A stretch of 55,504 nucleotides of DNA from CAZSLC01 sp964607675 (GTDB lineage Bacteria > Bacteroidota > Bacteroidia > Bacteroidales > UBA932). The position numbers were made by a program, and so were the translations under genes. The first letter of the stretch is position 1. Each line of letters starts with the position of its first letter. The notes beneath the pieces are model-generated. The model had not been told where the DNA came from and did not search any database. It worked only from the letters and a program-made list of their open reading frames with translations. Of the stretch, positions 16,398 to 24,800 are shown piece by piece. Location: the NCBI GenBank assembly GCA_964607675.1, contig CAZSLC010000012.1:1-55504 (forward strand), given 5' to 3'.

Positions 16398-17657
16398 ATG
16401 GCAAAAAACAATAAGAAAAAATCATCAAAATGGATAATAATAGTAGCTGTACTTTTGATAGTTGCCGCTATTGTATATATCAAGGCAAAACCTAATTCTA
16501 ATATAAAAGTCACTGCTAACAACCCCACGATTGGGACCATAAAAGAGACAATCCCAGCCAACGGCAAAATTAAACCTGTGACCGAGGTTAAGATTTCACC
16601 CGATGTTTCTGGTGAAATTGTTGAACTCCATTTCAAAGAGGGAGATCACGTCAAAAAAGGAGATTTGATTATTAAAATAAAACAAGACGTTTATATCTCA
16701 CTCAAAGATAGAGCTATAGCCTCTCTAAACTCAACAAAAGCACAATATCTCCAACAAGAGGCAGAACTCAACCAACAAGAGCTCAATTACAAAAGAAATA
16801 AGAAGCTGTATGATACAAAAGCTATCTCCGAATCAGAATACGAAACAGCTCTCTCCCAATATGAAGTTGCAAAGAGCCAACTTAAAGCGGCCGAATTTAA
16901 CATCCAAAGTGCGACAGCATCGGTAAAAGAGGCTGAAGAGAATCTCATAAAGACCTTGATTTATGCCCCTATGGATGGTGTCATTTCCAAGTTGATGGTT
17001 GAAAAGGGAGAAAGGGTCGTAGGTACTTCCCAAATGGCAGGTACCGAGATGCTCAGGATAGCAGATTTCGATGCAATGGAAGTATTAGTAGATGTCAATG
17101 AGAATGATATAATAAAGATTAATTGTGCGGATACTGCAATCATTGATGTCGATGCATATCCAGAAAGGGAGTTTAAAGGGATTGTCACCCAAGTTGCCAA
17201 CTCCGCTAAAAATATAGGAAGTACCACTGAACAGGTGACCAATTTTGAAGTTAAGATACTCATCATAATCAATTCATACGCCGATCTGATCACCGATAGT
17301 GCGTTCCCTTTCAGACCAGGGATGTCCGCCTCTGTAAAAATCAATACAAAAAGTAAAGATAATATCTTGATTGTCCCAATACAAGCAATCACCTCTCGTA
17401 AAGATTTATCTGATGGCAAAGGGGAGAATGAACAATTTGTCTTTGTCCTTAAAGATGGTGTTGTCAACAAGAGAAAAATAGTAGCTGGTATCCAAGATTT
17501 GTATAACATAGAGATTGTTGAAGGATTGACCAAAGATGACTTAATCGTCACATCCCCCTACTCAGCCATCAGCAAAGATCTTAAAGACGGAGATGAGGTT
17601 GAAGTCAATGAAAAGAATGCAGCTGCAAAGGTGGAAGAATCAAAGGAGACTAAATAG
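16398..17657 (+). CDS. HlyD/MacA-type periplasmic adaptor (membrane fusion protein)
   Basis: A 419-residue membrane fusion protein: a Lys-rich cytoplasmic start, one transmembrane anchor (residues ~12-29, WIIIVAVLLIVAAIVYI), a biotinyl-lipoyl half-motif (VSGEIVELHFKEGDHVKKGD), a helical hairpin (residues ~100-180, Gln/Glu-rich), the second lipoyl half (IYAPMDGVISKLMVEKGERV) and beta-barrel and membrane-proximal domains. The form is closest to MacA-type adaptors. It links an inner-membrane transporter to TolC. No MacB permease is encoded next to it. Its stop codon TAG shares its last base with the GTG start of tsaB, so the two genes are translationally coupled even though their functions are unrelated. 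Confidence 0.92.
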   Translation: MAKNNKKKSSKWIIIVAVLLIVAAIVYIKAKPNSNIKVTANNPTIGTIKETIPANGKIKPVTEVKISPDVSGEIVELHFKEGDHVKKGDLIIKIKQDVYISLKDRAIASLNSTKAQYLQQEAELNQQELNYKRNKKLYDTKAISESEYETALSQYEVAKSQLKAAEFNIQSATASVKEAEENLIKTLIYAPMDGVISKLMVEKGERVVGTSQMAGTEMLRIADFDAMEVLVDVNENDIIKINCADTAIIDVDAYPEREFKGIVTQVANSAKNIGSTTEQVTNFEVKILIIINSYADLITDSAFPFRPGMSASVKINTKSKDNILIVPIQAITSRKDLSDGKGENEQFVFVLKDGVVNKRKIVAGIQDLYNIEIVEGLTKDDLIVTSPYSAISKDLKDGDEVEVNEKNAAAKVEESKETK

Positions 17658-18355
17658 TGGCAACAATATTACTTATCGAGACAGCTACTCAAGCTTGCTC
17701 AGTGGCGTTGACTATTGACAATGACATAGTCGCTGAATGTTACGTGGAAAAATTTAAAGTGCACGCATCCAAACTTGCACCATTCGTTGATGAAGTACTT
17801 AAAAGTGCTGGTATTACCATCAGTCAATGTTCGGCCGTGGCTGTTAGCGAAGGACCTGGCTCATATACAGGATTGAGAGTTGGTGTTTCAACAGCTAAGG
17901 GGCTTTGTTATGGAGCAGATATCCCATTGATATCGATCTCTACCCTCGATATACTTGCTCAAAATGGCAAAGATTACATTACGAACAACAACTCCGTTAT
18001 TGTTCCAATGATAGATGCAAGAAGGATGGAAGTATATTGTGCTACATACGACTCGGAGTGTCACAGAACAACTGAGATTGAGGCGATAGTTCTTGACAAC
18101 AACAGCTTCTGCAATCTATTTGATAAATACGACAATGTGATTTTTATTGGAGATGGAGCTATGAAATTCAAGTCACAACTCAGCGAAGAATCACTTAATA
18201 AAGCCACCTTTATAGAGGCATATCCATCGGCAAGATATATGAGTACCTTGGCAATAGATACGTACAAAAAAGAAGAGTTCAAAGATTGTGCATACTTCGA
18301 ACCCTTCTATCTTAAAGAATTTATTGCTGGTATCAGCAAGAAATCTATTTTATAA
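17657..18355 (+). CDS. tsaB: tRNA threonylcarbamoyladenosine biosynthesis protein TsaB
   Basis: A 232-residue inactive-protease-like ASKHA protein that partners TsaD and TsaE in making t6A37 in ANN-decoding tRNAs. Characteristic stretches are ILLIETATQACSVAL at the N terminus, HASKLAPFVDEVL and the diagnostic VSEGPGSYTGLRVGVSTAKGL. The start is GTG at 17657, whose G is the last base of the upstream adaptor stop codon. No better ATG exists near the conserved N terminus. It ends 7 bases before the convergent thioredoxin-fold gene. Confidence 0.95.
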   Translation: MATILLIETATQACSVALTIDNDIVAECYVEKFKVHASKLAPFVDEVLKSAGITISQCSAVAVSEGPGSYTGLRVGVSTAKGLCYGADIPLISISTLDILAQNGKDYITNNNSVIVPMIDARRMEVYCATYDSECHRTTEIEAIVLDNNSFCNLFDKYDNVIFIGDGAMKFKSQLSEESLNKATFIEAYPSARYMSTLAIDTYKKEEFKDCAYFEPFYLKEFIAGISKKSIL

Positions 18356-18362
18356 CCTAAGT

Positions 18363-19511
18363 TTATTTGATAATTTTCATTATCTCTTTATCAAGCTTTT
18401 CACTGTCAAATTCGTTTTTCAACACAATATTTCCAACTCTGTCTATTAAAAACATAGACGGTAGAGCAGTGACATTGTATAATGATACAAATTGTGATTG
18501 AGAACCATAAGGGTCACACACGCAGGTCCATGGAAGTTGCTGGTCTTTAATGACATTTGCCCATGCTGTCTTATCAGAGTCTATTGATACTTGATATATT
18601 TCAAGTCCTTGAGAATGGTATTTATTGTATAGCTCTTTCAGATCATTATTGTAAACTCTTTGTTTAGAGTCTGATACTGTCCAAAATTGGAGTAAGATTA
18701 CTTTTCCATTGAACTGAGATAGCAGTTGTGCTTTGCCAGCGTTGTCATATAGACTGATATCTGGGAAAGATAAAGATTGAGCCTCTGATATCTTTTTGTC
18801 CAACTCAATTATACGGTTTACTTTTTCCAAATCATCTGCCAATGATGTTATATATGGAGAATGTGGATAGATGTATTGTAATGAATCATATACTCTTTTA
18901 TAAAACAAAAAATCATTGTCGTCTGCAAAGACAGGGAGATTGGGTGAAATCATATAATAGAGTGGGGCAACTGTGGTGATGGATCTTGAATTGTTAAATA
19001 TGTAATTGATAATGGCACGTTTATATGAGACATAAAACTTTACCATCTCTTGTTTCAATTCCCCCTCTTTGACGCTATCATTATCTTGGGCAGCCCTCTT
19101 TGCAGCTACCGATAGAGAATCAAATGTGAAATAGGCAGAGGTATATTCTTTCTCTAAGTTATTGAACTTTTCAGATTCTTTTGATCCCAATACTGAAGTT
19201 ATCCCTTCAAGTGTGCCAGTTAGTTTTATTTTGTCACCACTTTGCAAAACGAGAGAAGCCAATTTTTTCCCATTATTAAATAAATAGTAAAAATCTGGAG
19301 ACCCCTCATTGACATCTGCTTTGAACTTTGCAGACCCTTTTTTAGTGTATAAAGTATCGACATTTAATACTTTATTAAATGCCAATTTAGATACAATCAA
19401 CTCTGTACTATCTGGTACAGAGGTTAATATCACCTCTACAACTGCCTTTTTAGGAGAACATGAAACGACAACAAGTGCAGAGAGTAATATAAAGTAAAAT
19501 GCTCTTTTCAT
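18363..19511 (-). CDS. Thioredoxin-fold (TlpA/DUF4369-like) lipoprotein without CxxC
   Basis: A 382-residue predicted lipoprotein (lipobox ALVVVSC, C18). The N-terminal ~120 residues resemble the DUF4369 beta domain (GDKIKLTGTLEG) and a helical middle follows. Residues ~250-382 form a thioredoxin-like domain with FNGKVILLQFWTVSDSKQR, EIYQVSIDSD and the cis-proline loop TALPSMFLIDRVG. Where redox-active TlpA proteins have WCxxC, this one has TVSDSKQ, so it cannot work as a classical disulfide oxidoreductase. A CVC pair occurs later (PWTCVCDPYG) but not at the active-site position. It starts on the last base of the HIT gene stop codon and is likely co-transcribed with greA and HIT. Confidence 0.85.
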   Translation of the reverse strand: MKRAFYFILLSALVVVSCSPKKAVVEVILTSVPDSTELIVSKLAFNKVLNVDTLYTKKGSAKFKADVNEGSPDFYYLFNNGKKLASLVLQSGDKIKLTGTLEGITSVLGSKESEKFNNLEKEYTSAYFTFDSLSVAAKRAAQDNDSVKEGELKQEMVKFYVSYKRAIINYIFNNSRSITTVAPLYYMISPNLPVFADDNDFLFYKRVYDSLQYIYPHSPYITSLADDLEKVNRIIELDKKISEAQSLSFPDISLYDNAGKAQLLSQFNGKVILLQFWTVSDSKQRVYNNDLKELYNKYHSQGLEIYQVSIDSDKTAWANVIKDQQLPWTCVCDPYGSQSQFVSLYNVTALPSMFLIDRVGNIVLKNEFDSEKLDKEIMKIIK

Positions 19512-19909
19512 TATAGTTGGAAAGATTGTGAAATTTTATTTGAAATTTGTTTAAATTCGTCTGGTGTGAGGGTGAGCTTTTCTTTTCTAAAGTCGATATC
19601 TCCCTCGCTTTGCATCGGCACCAGATGAATATGTGCATGAGGCACCTCCATCCCAAGAACCGCTACCCCTACCCTTTTGCATGGAATAGCCTTTTTTATC
19701 GCCTCAGCAACTCTCTTTGCAAACAAAAATAGCTCCTTATACTCTTTATCTTCTATGTCAAAAATATAATCAGTTTCATTTTTAGGAATGACTAAAGTGT
19801 GCCCTTTTGTGAGTGGACTTATATCAAGAAAGGCATAAAATTGATCACTCTCTGCTACTTTGTATGAAGGTATTTCCCCTTTAACTATTTTTGTAAATAT
19901 TGAAGCCAT
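19511..19909 (-). CDS. HIT-family nucleotide-binding protein
   Basis: A 132-residue histidine triad protein. The catalytic motif is HAHIHLVP at residues 91-98 (H91, H93, H95), preceded by the conserved FLDISPLTKGHTLVIPK. HIT/HINT proteins hydrolyse nucleoside phosphoramidates and related adenylates; the in vivo substrate is unclear. It lies 14 bases downstream of greA and shares one base with the following lipoprotein gene. This is a compact greA-hit-lipoprotein operon. Confidence 0.95.
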   Translation of the reverse strand: MASIFTKIVKGEIPSYKVAESDQFYAFLDISPLTKGHTLVIPKNETDYIFDIEDKEYKELFLFAKRVAEAIKKAIPCKRVGVAVLGMEVPHAHIHLVPMQSEGDIDFRKEKLTLTPDEFKQISNKISQSFQL

Positions 19910-19923
19910 AGTATCAAACTGTA

Positions 19924-20394
19924 TTAAATTGAAATATTTAATATTTGAAATTTAAGAACCCCTGAAGGGACTATAACCTCTACTATATCTCCCTTTTTCT
20001 TCCCTATTAATGCTTTTCCGATAGGGGTAGCTGCAGCAAGTTTACCTTCCCTAAAATTGGCTTCACTCTCTCCCACTAAAGTATATTCAACTTCTGTATT
20101 GTTAAGAAGATTCTTAAGCTTAACTTTATTGAGAATCTGTACCCTGTCAGTATTGATTTTAGACTCATCGATGACGCGAGCATTCGCAATAAGATTCTCC
20201 AACTTTGAAATTCTCAACTCCAATAATCCCTGAGCCTCTTTCGCTGCATCATATTCAGCATTTTCTGACAAATCGCCTTTATCTCGAGCCTCCGCGATTT
20301 GCTTTGAAATAAGCGGCCTTTGGCTAACGCACTGAGCCAACTCTGCTTTAAGCTTATCAAGCCCTTCTGCTGTTAAATAATGTATTTCAGACAT
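19924..20394 (-). CDS. greA: Transcription elongation factor GreA
   Basis: A 156-residue Gre factor that enters the RNA polymerase secondary channel and stimulates cleavage of backtracked transcripts. The N-terminal coiled coil carries the diagnostic acidic tip ARDKGDLSENAEYDAAKE (residues ~36-53, catalytic Asp and Glu at the tip). The C-terminal FKBP-like domain has YTLVGESEA and PIGKALIGKKKGD. Length is normal. Its 5' leader contains a 12-bp hairpin with a GAGA loop and a T-rich stretch ahead of the ATG (see 20412-20439), under a well-formed -33/-7 promoter. The window also encodes a DksA-like protein competing for the same polymerase site. Confidence 0.97.
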   Translation of the reverse strand: MSEIHYLTAEGLDKLKAELAQCVSQRPLISKQIAEARDKGDLSENAEYDAAKEAQGLLELRISKLENLIANARVIDESKINTDRVQILNKVKLKNLLNNTEVEYTLVGESEANFREGKLAAATPIGKALIGKKKGDIVEVIVPSGVLKFQILNISI

Positions 20395-20411
20395 AATAAT
20401 AAAAAATTAAT

Positions 20412-20439
20412 GAAGAATCTCGTTCTCACGAAACTCTTC
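20412..20439 (-). promoter_or_regulatory. Hairpin in the greA leader, attenuator- or terminator-like
   Basis: On the minus strand the 12-base arm GAAGAGTTTCGT is followed by GAGA and then ACGAGATTCTTC, giving a continuous 12-bp RNA stem with two G-U pairs and a GNRA-type tetraloop. The two wobble pairs are stable only in minus-strand RNA; the plus strand would have A-C mismatches. This argues that the structure belongs to the greA transcript. Four bases later comes TTTTTT, then the ATG 17 bases after the stem. Confidence 0.6.
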
Positions 20440-20448
20440 AAATCATTA

Positions 20449-20479
20449 CAAAGGTAAGAACAATTACAAAAATATCAAA
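20449..20479 (-). promoter_or_regulatory. greA: greA promoter (TTTG, 19 bases, TACCTTTG)
   Basis: On the minus strand TTTG (20476-20479) is followed after 19 bases by TACCTTTG (20449-20456), a full match to the Bacteroidetes -33/-7 consensus. The predicted start of transcription falls a few bases before the leader hairpin. The -33 lies at the very end of the upstream 135-residue gene. Confidence 0.65.
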
Positions 20480-20882
20480 ATTCAGAATATTTAGCTTTTA
20501 ATATTTCCGAATATATGATTAACTTCTTTTTATCTATATCGATGTGTTTAACTTTCTTCTTTTCACTCTCTGACATATCACCTGAAATCTCCCCCTCAGA
20601 AAAAAAATTAAATTCTTCTTGTGCTATCTCTGGAGTCACACTCTTCATACTATCTATTCTCTCTACACTACCACTCCCATCAAAGTCATTGAATCTTCTC
20701 TCAAGGATACTTTTTAAATCTTGAGCCTCGGTTTGCACCAATTCACTTTCATGGTCATCTTCTTCATATGGGAGATCAATAAACTTTTTACCTGGTGGCT
20801 CATTCATCTGCTTACGCAACTTACCTATGGCTGGTAAGGCAATCACAAGCAGTGTCAAAACAACCGTAATCCAAGAATCCAT
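20475..20882 (-). CDS. N-terminally membrane-anchored protein, unknown function (135 residues)
   Basis: A 135-residue protein with one N-terminal hydrophobic helix (residues ~4-20, WITVVLTLLVIALPAIG). A basic stop-transfer stretch (KLRKQMNE), a long acidic, low-complexity, probably disordered middle (DLPYEEDDHESE, rich in Glu/Asp/Ser) and a better-ordered C terminus (IDIDKKKLIIYSEILKAKY) follow. I believe similar small anchored proteins with an IYSEIL-type end occur in other Bacteroidales, but no function is known to me. It has its own promoter-like element at 20904-20933 and is followed by greA. A cytoplasmic acidic domain tethered to the inner membrane is the best structural description. 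Confidence 0.75.
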   Translation of the reverse strand: MDSWITVVLTLLVIALPAIGKLRKQMNEPPGKKFIDLPYEEDDHESELVQTEAQDLKSILERRFNDFDGSGSVERIDSMKSVTPEIAQEEFNFFSEGEISGDMSESEKKKVKHIDIDKKKLIIYSEILKAKYSEF

Positions 20883-20903
20883 ATTCGATAATTATTAATC
20901 ACA

Positions 20904-20933
20904 CAAATCTACAAAAAAAAATAATAATTTCAA
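20904..20933 (-). promoter_or_regulatory. Promoter of the 135-residue gene (GTTG, 19 bases, TAGATTTG)
   Basis: Minus strand: TTG at 20931-20933, a 19-base spacer and TAGATTTG at 20904-20911. The element ends 21 bases before the ATG. The -33 overlaps the last codon of ribF. Confidence 0.55.
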
Positions 20934-21808
20934 CCTCTTGCATACAACTCATCTAGCGATATTTGCTTTTTGAGTTCATCCATTGAGGAAAATCTTTTCT
21001 CACTCCTTATCCTCTCTACAAATCTGATTGTCAAATCAAGTCCATAGATATCCTCATCGAAATCAAGAATAAATGTCTCAATAGTACGGCTATTGTCCGC
21101 CCCCACTGTAGGTCTGTTGCCCACATTACAAACTCCTATCTTTTTCACCCCTAACACCTCTACTTCTACTTTATAAACTCCGTTTCCTGGAACCACCTTC
21201 AATGGTTCATAAAGTTGCATGTTGGCAGTAGGAAAACCCATTGTCCTCCCCAATCTATTTCCCATTACCACTACTCCATGAAGAGGATAGTGATAGCCTA
21301 ACATTTGCCCAGCCGATGCTACTTCTCCTTCAACGATGATATTTCTAATTTTAGTGGAACTCACCATTTTATCACCGAGTAGTACTTGCTCCACCTTTAC
21401 ACTATTGATACCGACTGATTTAGCTATATCCATAATATTTGCAGGAGAACCATCATCATCTCTCCCCATTCTATGATCATAACCAACAATTAAGGTAGAC
21501 ACTCCATATTTCTCTGCCAAATATTTTTTCATAAATTCTCTTGCAGAGAGGGTACTTAACTCCTTAGTAAATGGAATGACGTAAAATCTATCAACACCAA
21601 GCGAGGTTATAAGCTCCCTCTTTTCATCAAGGGAGTTTAACAACCTTAAACAATATGCATCCTGCTGAAGGACCGTTCTTGGATGGGGCCAAAAGGAGAT
21701 AATTGCACTCTCTTTTCCCTCTTTCCGTGCTGTATCACAAAGGGTATTGATAATTTCTCTATGTCCCAAATGGACGCCATCAAAAAAACCAGTAGCCGCT
21801 ACAACCAT
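20930..21808 (-). CDS. ribF: Bifunctional riboflavin kinase/FAD synthetase
   Basis: A 292-residue RibF that converts riboflavin to FMN and then FAD. The N-terminal nucleotidyltransferase domain has the HxGH-type motif GFFDGVHLGHRE at residues 7-18, and VGYDHRMGRD. The C-terminal flavokinase domain starts near residue 170 with MGNRLGRTMGFPTANM. The gene overlaps the end of the synthase-phosphorylase gene by 10 bases and is the last member of the long minus-strand run. A metabolic link between FAD synthesis and glycogen is not evident; co-transcription is probably a by-product of genome compaction. Confidence 0.96.
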   Translation of the reverse strand: MVVAATGFFDGVHLGHREIINTLCDTARKEGKESAIISFWPHPRTVLQQDAYCLRLLNSLDEKRELITSLGVDRFYVIPFTKELSTLSAREFMKKYLAEKYGVSTLIVGYDHRMGRDDDGSPANIMDIAKSVGINSVKVEQVLLGDKMVSSTKIRNIIVEGEVASAGQMLGYHYPLHGVVVMGNRLGRTMGFPTANMQLYEPLKVVPGNGVYKVEVEVLGVKKIGVCNVGNRPTVGADNSRTIETFILDFDEDIYGLDLTIRFVERIRSEKRFSSMDELKKQISLDELYARG

Positions 21809-24800
21809 TTCACTAATTCAAAATCTTGACGATGTGGGAGATTTGCATTTTTGGCAAAAACTCTTCCTGCTACTTGATATGCCCCTGTTGTACTCGGCAT
21901 AATATCGCATTTATATGTCGCCACATTGCCCTCTTTAGATATATATTTGTACTCAAACGAACCAATCTTTAGATAACTGCCATCTTTGTTCTGGCGTGTA
22001 TAGATGAGTTCGAGTCCTAAGTCTTCGGGATCCAATTCTCCAATAAACAATTTAATTTCAGAGAAAGTCTCCTTGCCCAAAACAAGTTGTTCATTGTAAT
22101 CGCTTGGTCTCGAGAAAGAGACGACCTCCACTTGTGGCCACTCCCTGCGCACTTTTCTTTTCCACAACGCTATCTCCTTAGCCAATGAATAGTTGTTAGC
22201 TTTTAGCCGATTAGAACGTTCATACAGCTTAGAGTAATATTTATCGATATAGTCGCTCATCATTCTGTTAGTGGTGAAGTTACAAGCTACCTGAGCAATT
22301 GTGTTTTTAATAATTTGAATCCATTCTGATGGGATATTGGATTTTGCATCGTTATTGTAAAATTTGGGGACAATATCATTTTCAAAAATCTCATAGATGG
22401 TAGCTGCATCGAGTTCGTCTTGGAAATCTTGATTGGCGTACGTCCTCTCCATAGGGAGTGCCCATCCTGCATCTTTTTTATATCCCTCTACCCACCAACC
22501 ATCTAATACTGAGAAGTGCATTACCCCGTTCATAACTGCTTTTTCTCCAGATGTTCCAGATGCTTCAAGTGGACGTGTTGGTGTATTCATCCAGATATCT
22601 ACTCCTTGAACGAGTTTCTTAGCAAGATTTATGTCATAGTTAGGGACAAAGACAATCTTTCCAATGAACTGTGGCATTTTCGATATGCGGACAATCATCT
22701 TTATGAGATCCTGCCCTGCCTTGTCAGCTGGGTGGGCTTTTCCCGCAAAGATGAACTGAACAGGTGTCTGGGGGTTGTTTATGATTTCATCTAATCGATC
22801 AAGGTTTTTGAATAGAAGATGTGCCCTCTTATAGGTGGCAAATCGTCTTGCAAAACCAATTGTCAAAACATCATCCCTCAATGTATTGTTTATTTTCACT
22901 ATTTCGTGTGGAGAGTAGTGACTTGCAGCTGTTGTATCTGAGATTCTCCTCTTTACCACCTTAATCATCTCTTTCCTCAACTCTTTTCTTACATTCCAAA
23001 TAGTCGCATCATCTACATTGTAAATTCCTTTAAAACACTCTTTATCATAATGGTGTGTTTTGAACTCCTCTCCAAAAACTTTTGAATAGACATCTTTCCA
23101 CTGAGGAGCTGTCCATGTGGGATAGTGCACACCGTTAGTTACATATCCGATATGGAGCTCTTCTGGCAAATATCCAGGCCATAGACCTCCCAAAATGTTT
23201 TGACTCACTTTCCCATGAAGCCAACTCACACCGTTAACCTCTTGAGAGAGATTACAAGCGAGATTACTCATGGAGAACTTTTCATTGCAATCATTCACAT
23301 TTATCTTACCGAGTGCCATGAGAGATTCCCAATCAATTTTCAACCTACTTGCATACTGCGGAATGTATGTACGGAGCATATCTTCTTGGAAAGCATCGTG
23401 TCCTGCTGGTACCGGGGTATGTGTGGTAAATAATGAAGAGGCACGTACAACCTCCAATGCCTCAGAATATGGGAAGTTCTGCTCCTCCACATACTCTCTT
23501 AGCCTCTCAAGGCCAATGAAGGCGGCATGTCCCTCATTGCAATGGTACAAATCGGCATGAATTCCCAACTCCCGCAAAGCTCTGATTCCTCCAATTCCAA
23601 GGAGTAACTCCTGTTTCAACCTATTCTCCCAATCGCCACCGTAGAGGTGATGGGTCACCTGTCTGTCCTCTGGCAAATTGTCTTCAAAATCGGTGTCCAA
23701 TAAATAGAGCTCTGTCCTCCCAACATCCACTCTCCACACCCTTGCATTGATATTTCTTCCAGGGAAGGCAATGGATACCGTCAACCATTTATCATTTTTG
23801 TCCCTTACAGGGAATGCAGGGATTTTAAGGAAATCTTGAGCCTCATAACTCGCTTCCTGATCCCCTTGTGCAGAAAGTTTCTGGGTAAAATAACCATATC
23901 TGTAAAGGAGACCTACACCAGTCATATTCACCAACATATCGCTCGACTCCTTGAGGTAGTCCCCAGCCAGAATACCGAGCCCTCCAGAATAGATCTTCAA
24001 AGAGGTGTCAAGTCCGTACTCCATACTGAAATAGGCTATGGAAGGATCTCTCTTTTTTGATTTCTGAGCCATATAGGAGTTGAAATTTGCCGCAACCATA
24101 TCAAGTTTGGCAAGGAATGCTTCATCATTTTCCAACTCTTTATATTTATTGAGAGACAAAGTATCAAGTAGAGCAATAGGATTACGTTCAACGTATTTCC
24201 ATAGTTCTTTATCTATTGATTTAAAAAGATTGACAGCATCGCTATTCCAGCACCACCACAAATTTTTTGAGATAGCATCAAGGCTCTTCAACCTTTCTGG
24301 GATATTTCTGGTCACTATTACTCTTCCCCAATTGGGCTTGTTGATATCGTATTTTTTGTAAGTGACGGGCTGATTATCCCTCAGTTCTGGAAATGCCCCT
24401 TTGCTGTCTATCACCTTGTTAAGGGCCATCGAATAGGCCTCTTTATAATACTTAATGTTGTTTTCCCACAATGCTATGCTTGCTACATCAACTGCATTAT
24501 TTTTGTATTCATCTCTCTTTTTAGAGTCAAGATTTGAAATCTCAATCATTTTGTTTACCACATTGTCAACAACTTCAAAATAGTTGTCATCATTGCGCTC
24601 TGCTACATCAATAGAGGGGGCAGCTCCAGTGTAATGAGACTTCACCCACAAACCAAAACCAGCGAGGGAAGTAGTAATTGTAGGGACCTTAAAGGCTAAA
24701 GATTCTAATGGTGTATATCCCCATGGTTCATAGTATGAAGGGAAAACAGATAAATCCATTCCAATGAGGAGATCATAATATGAAAGATTGAAGATACCAT

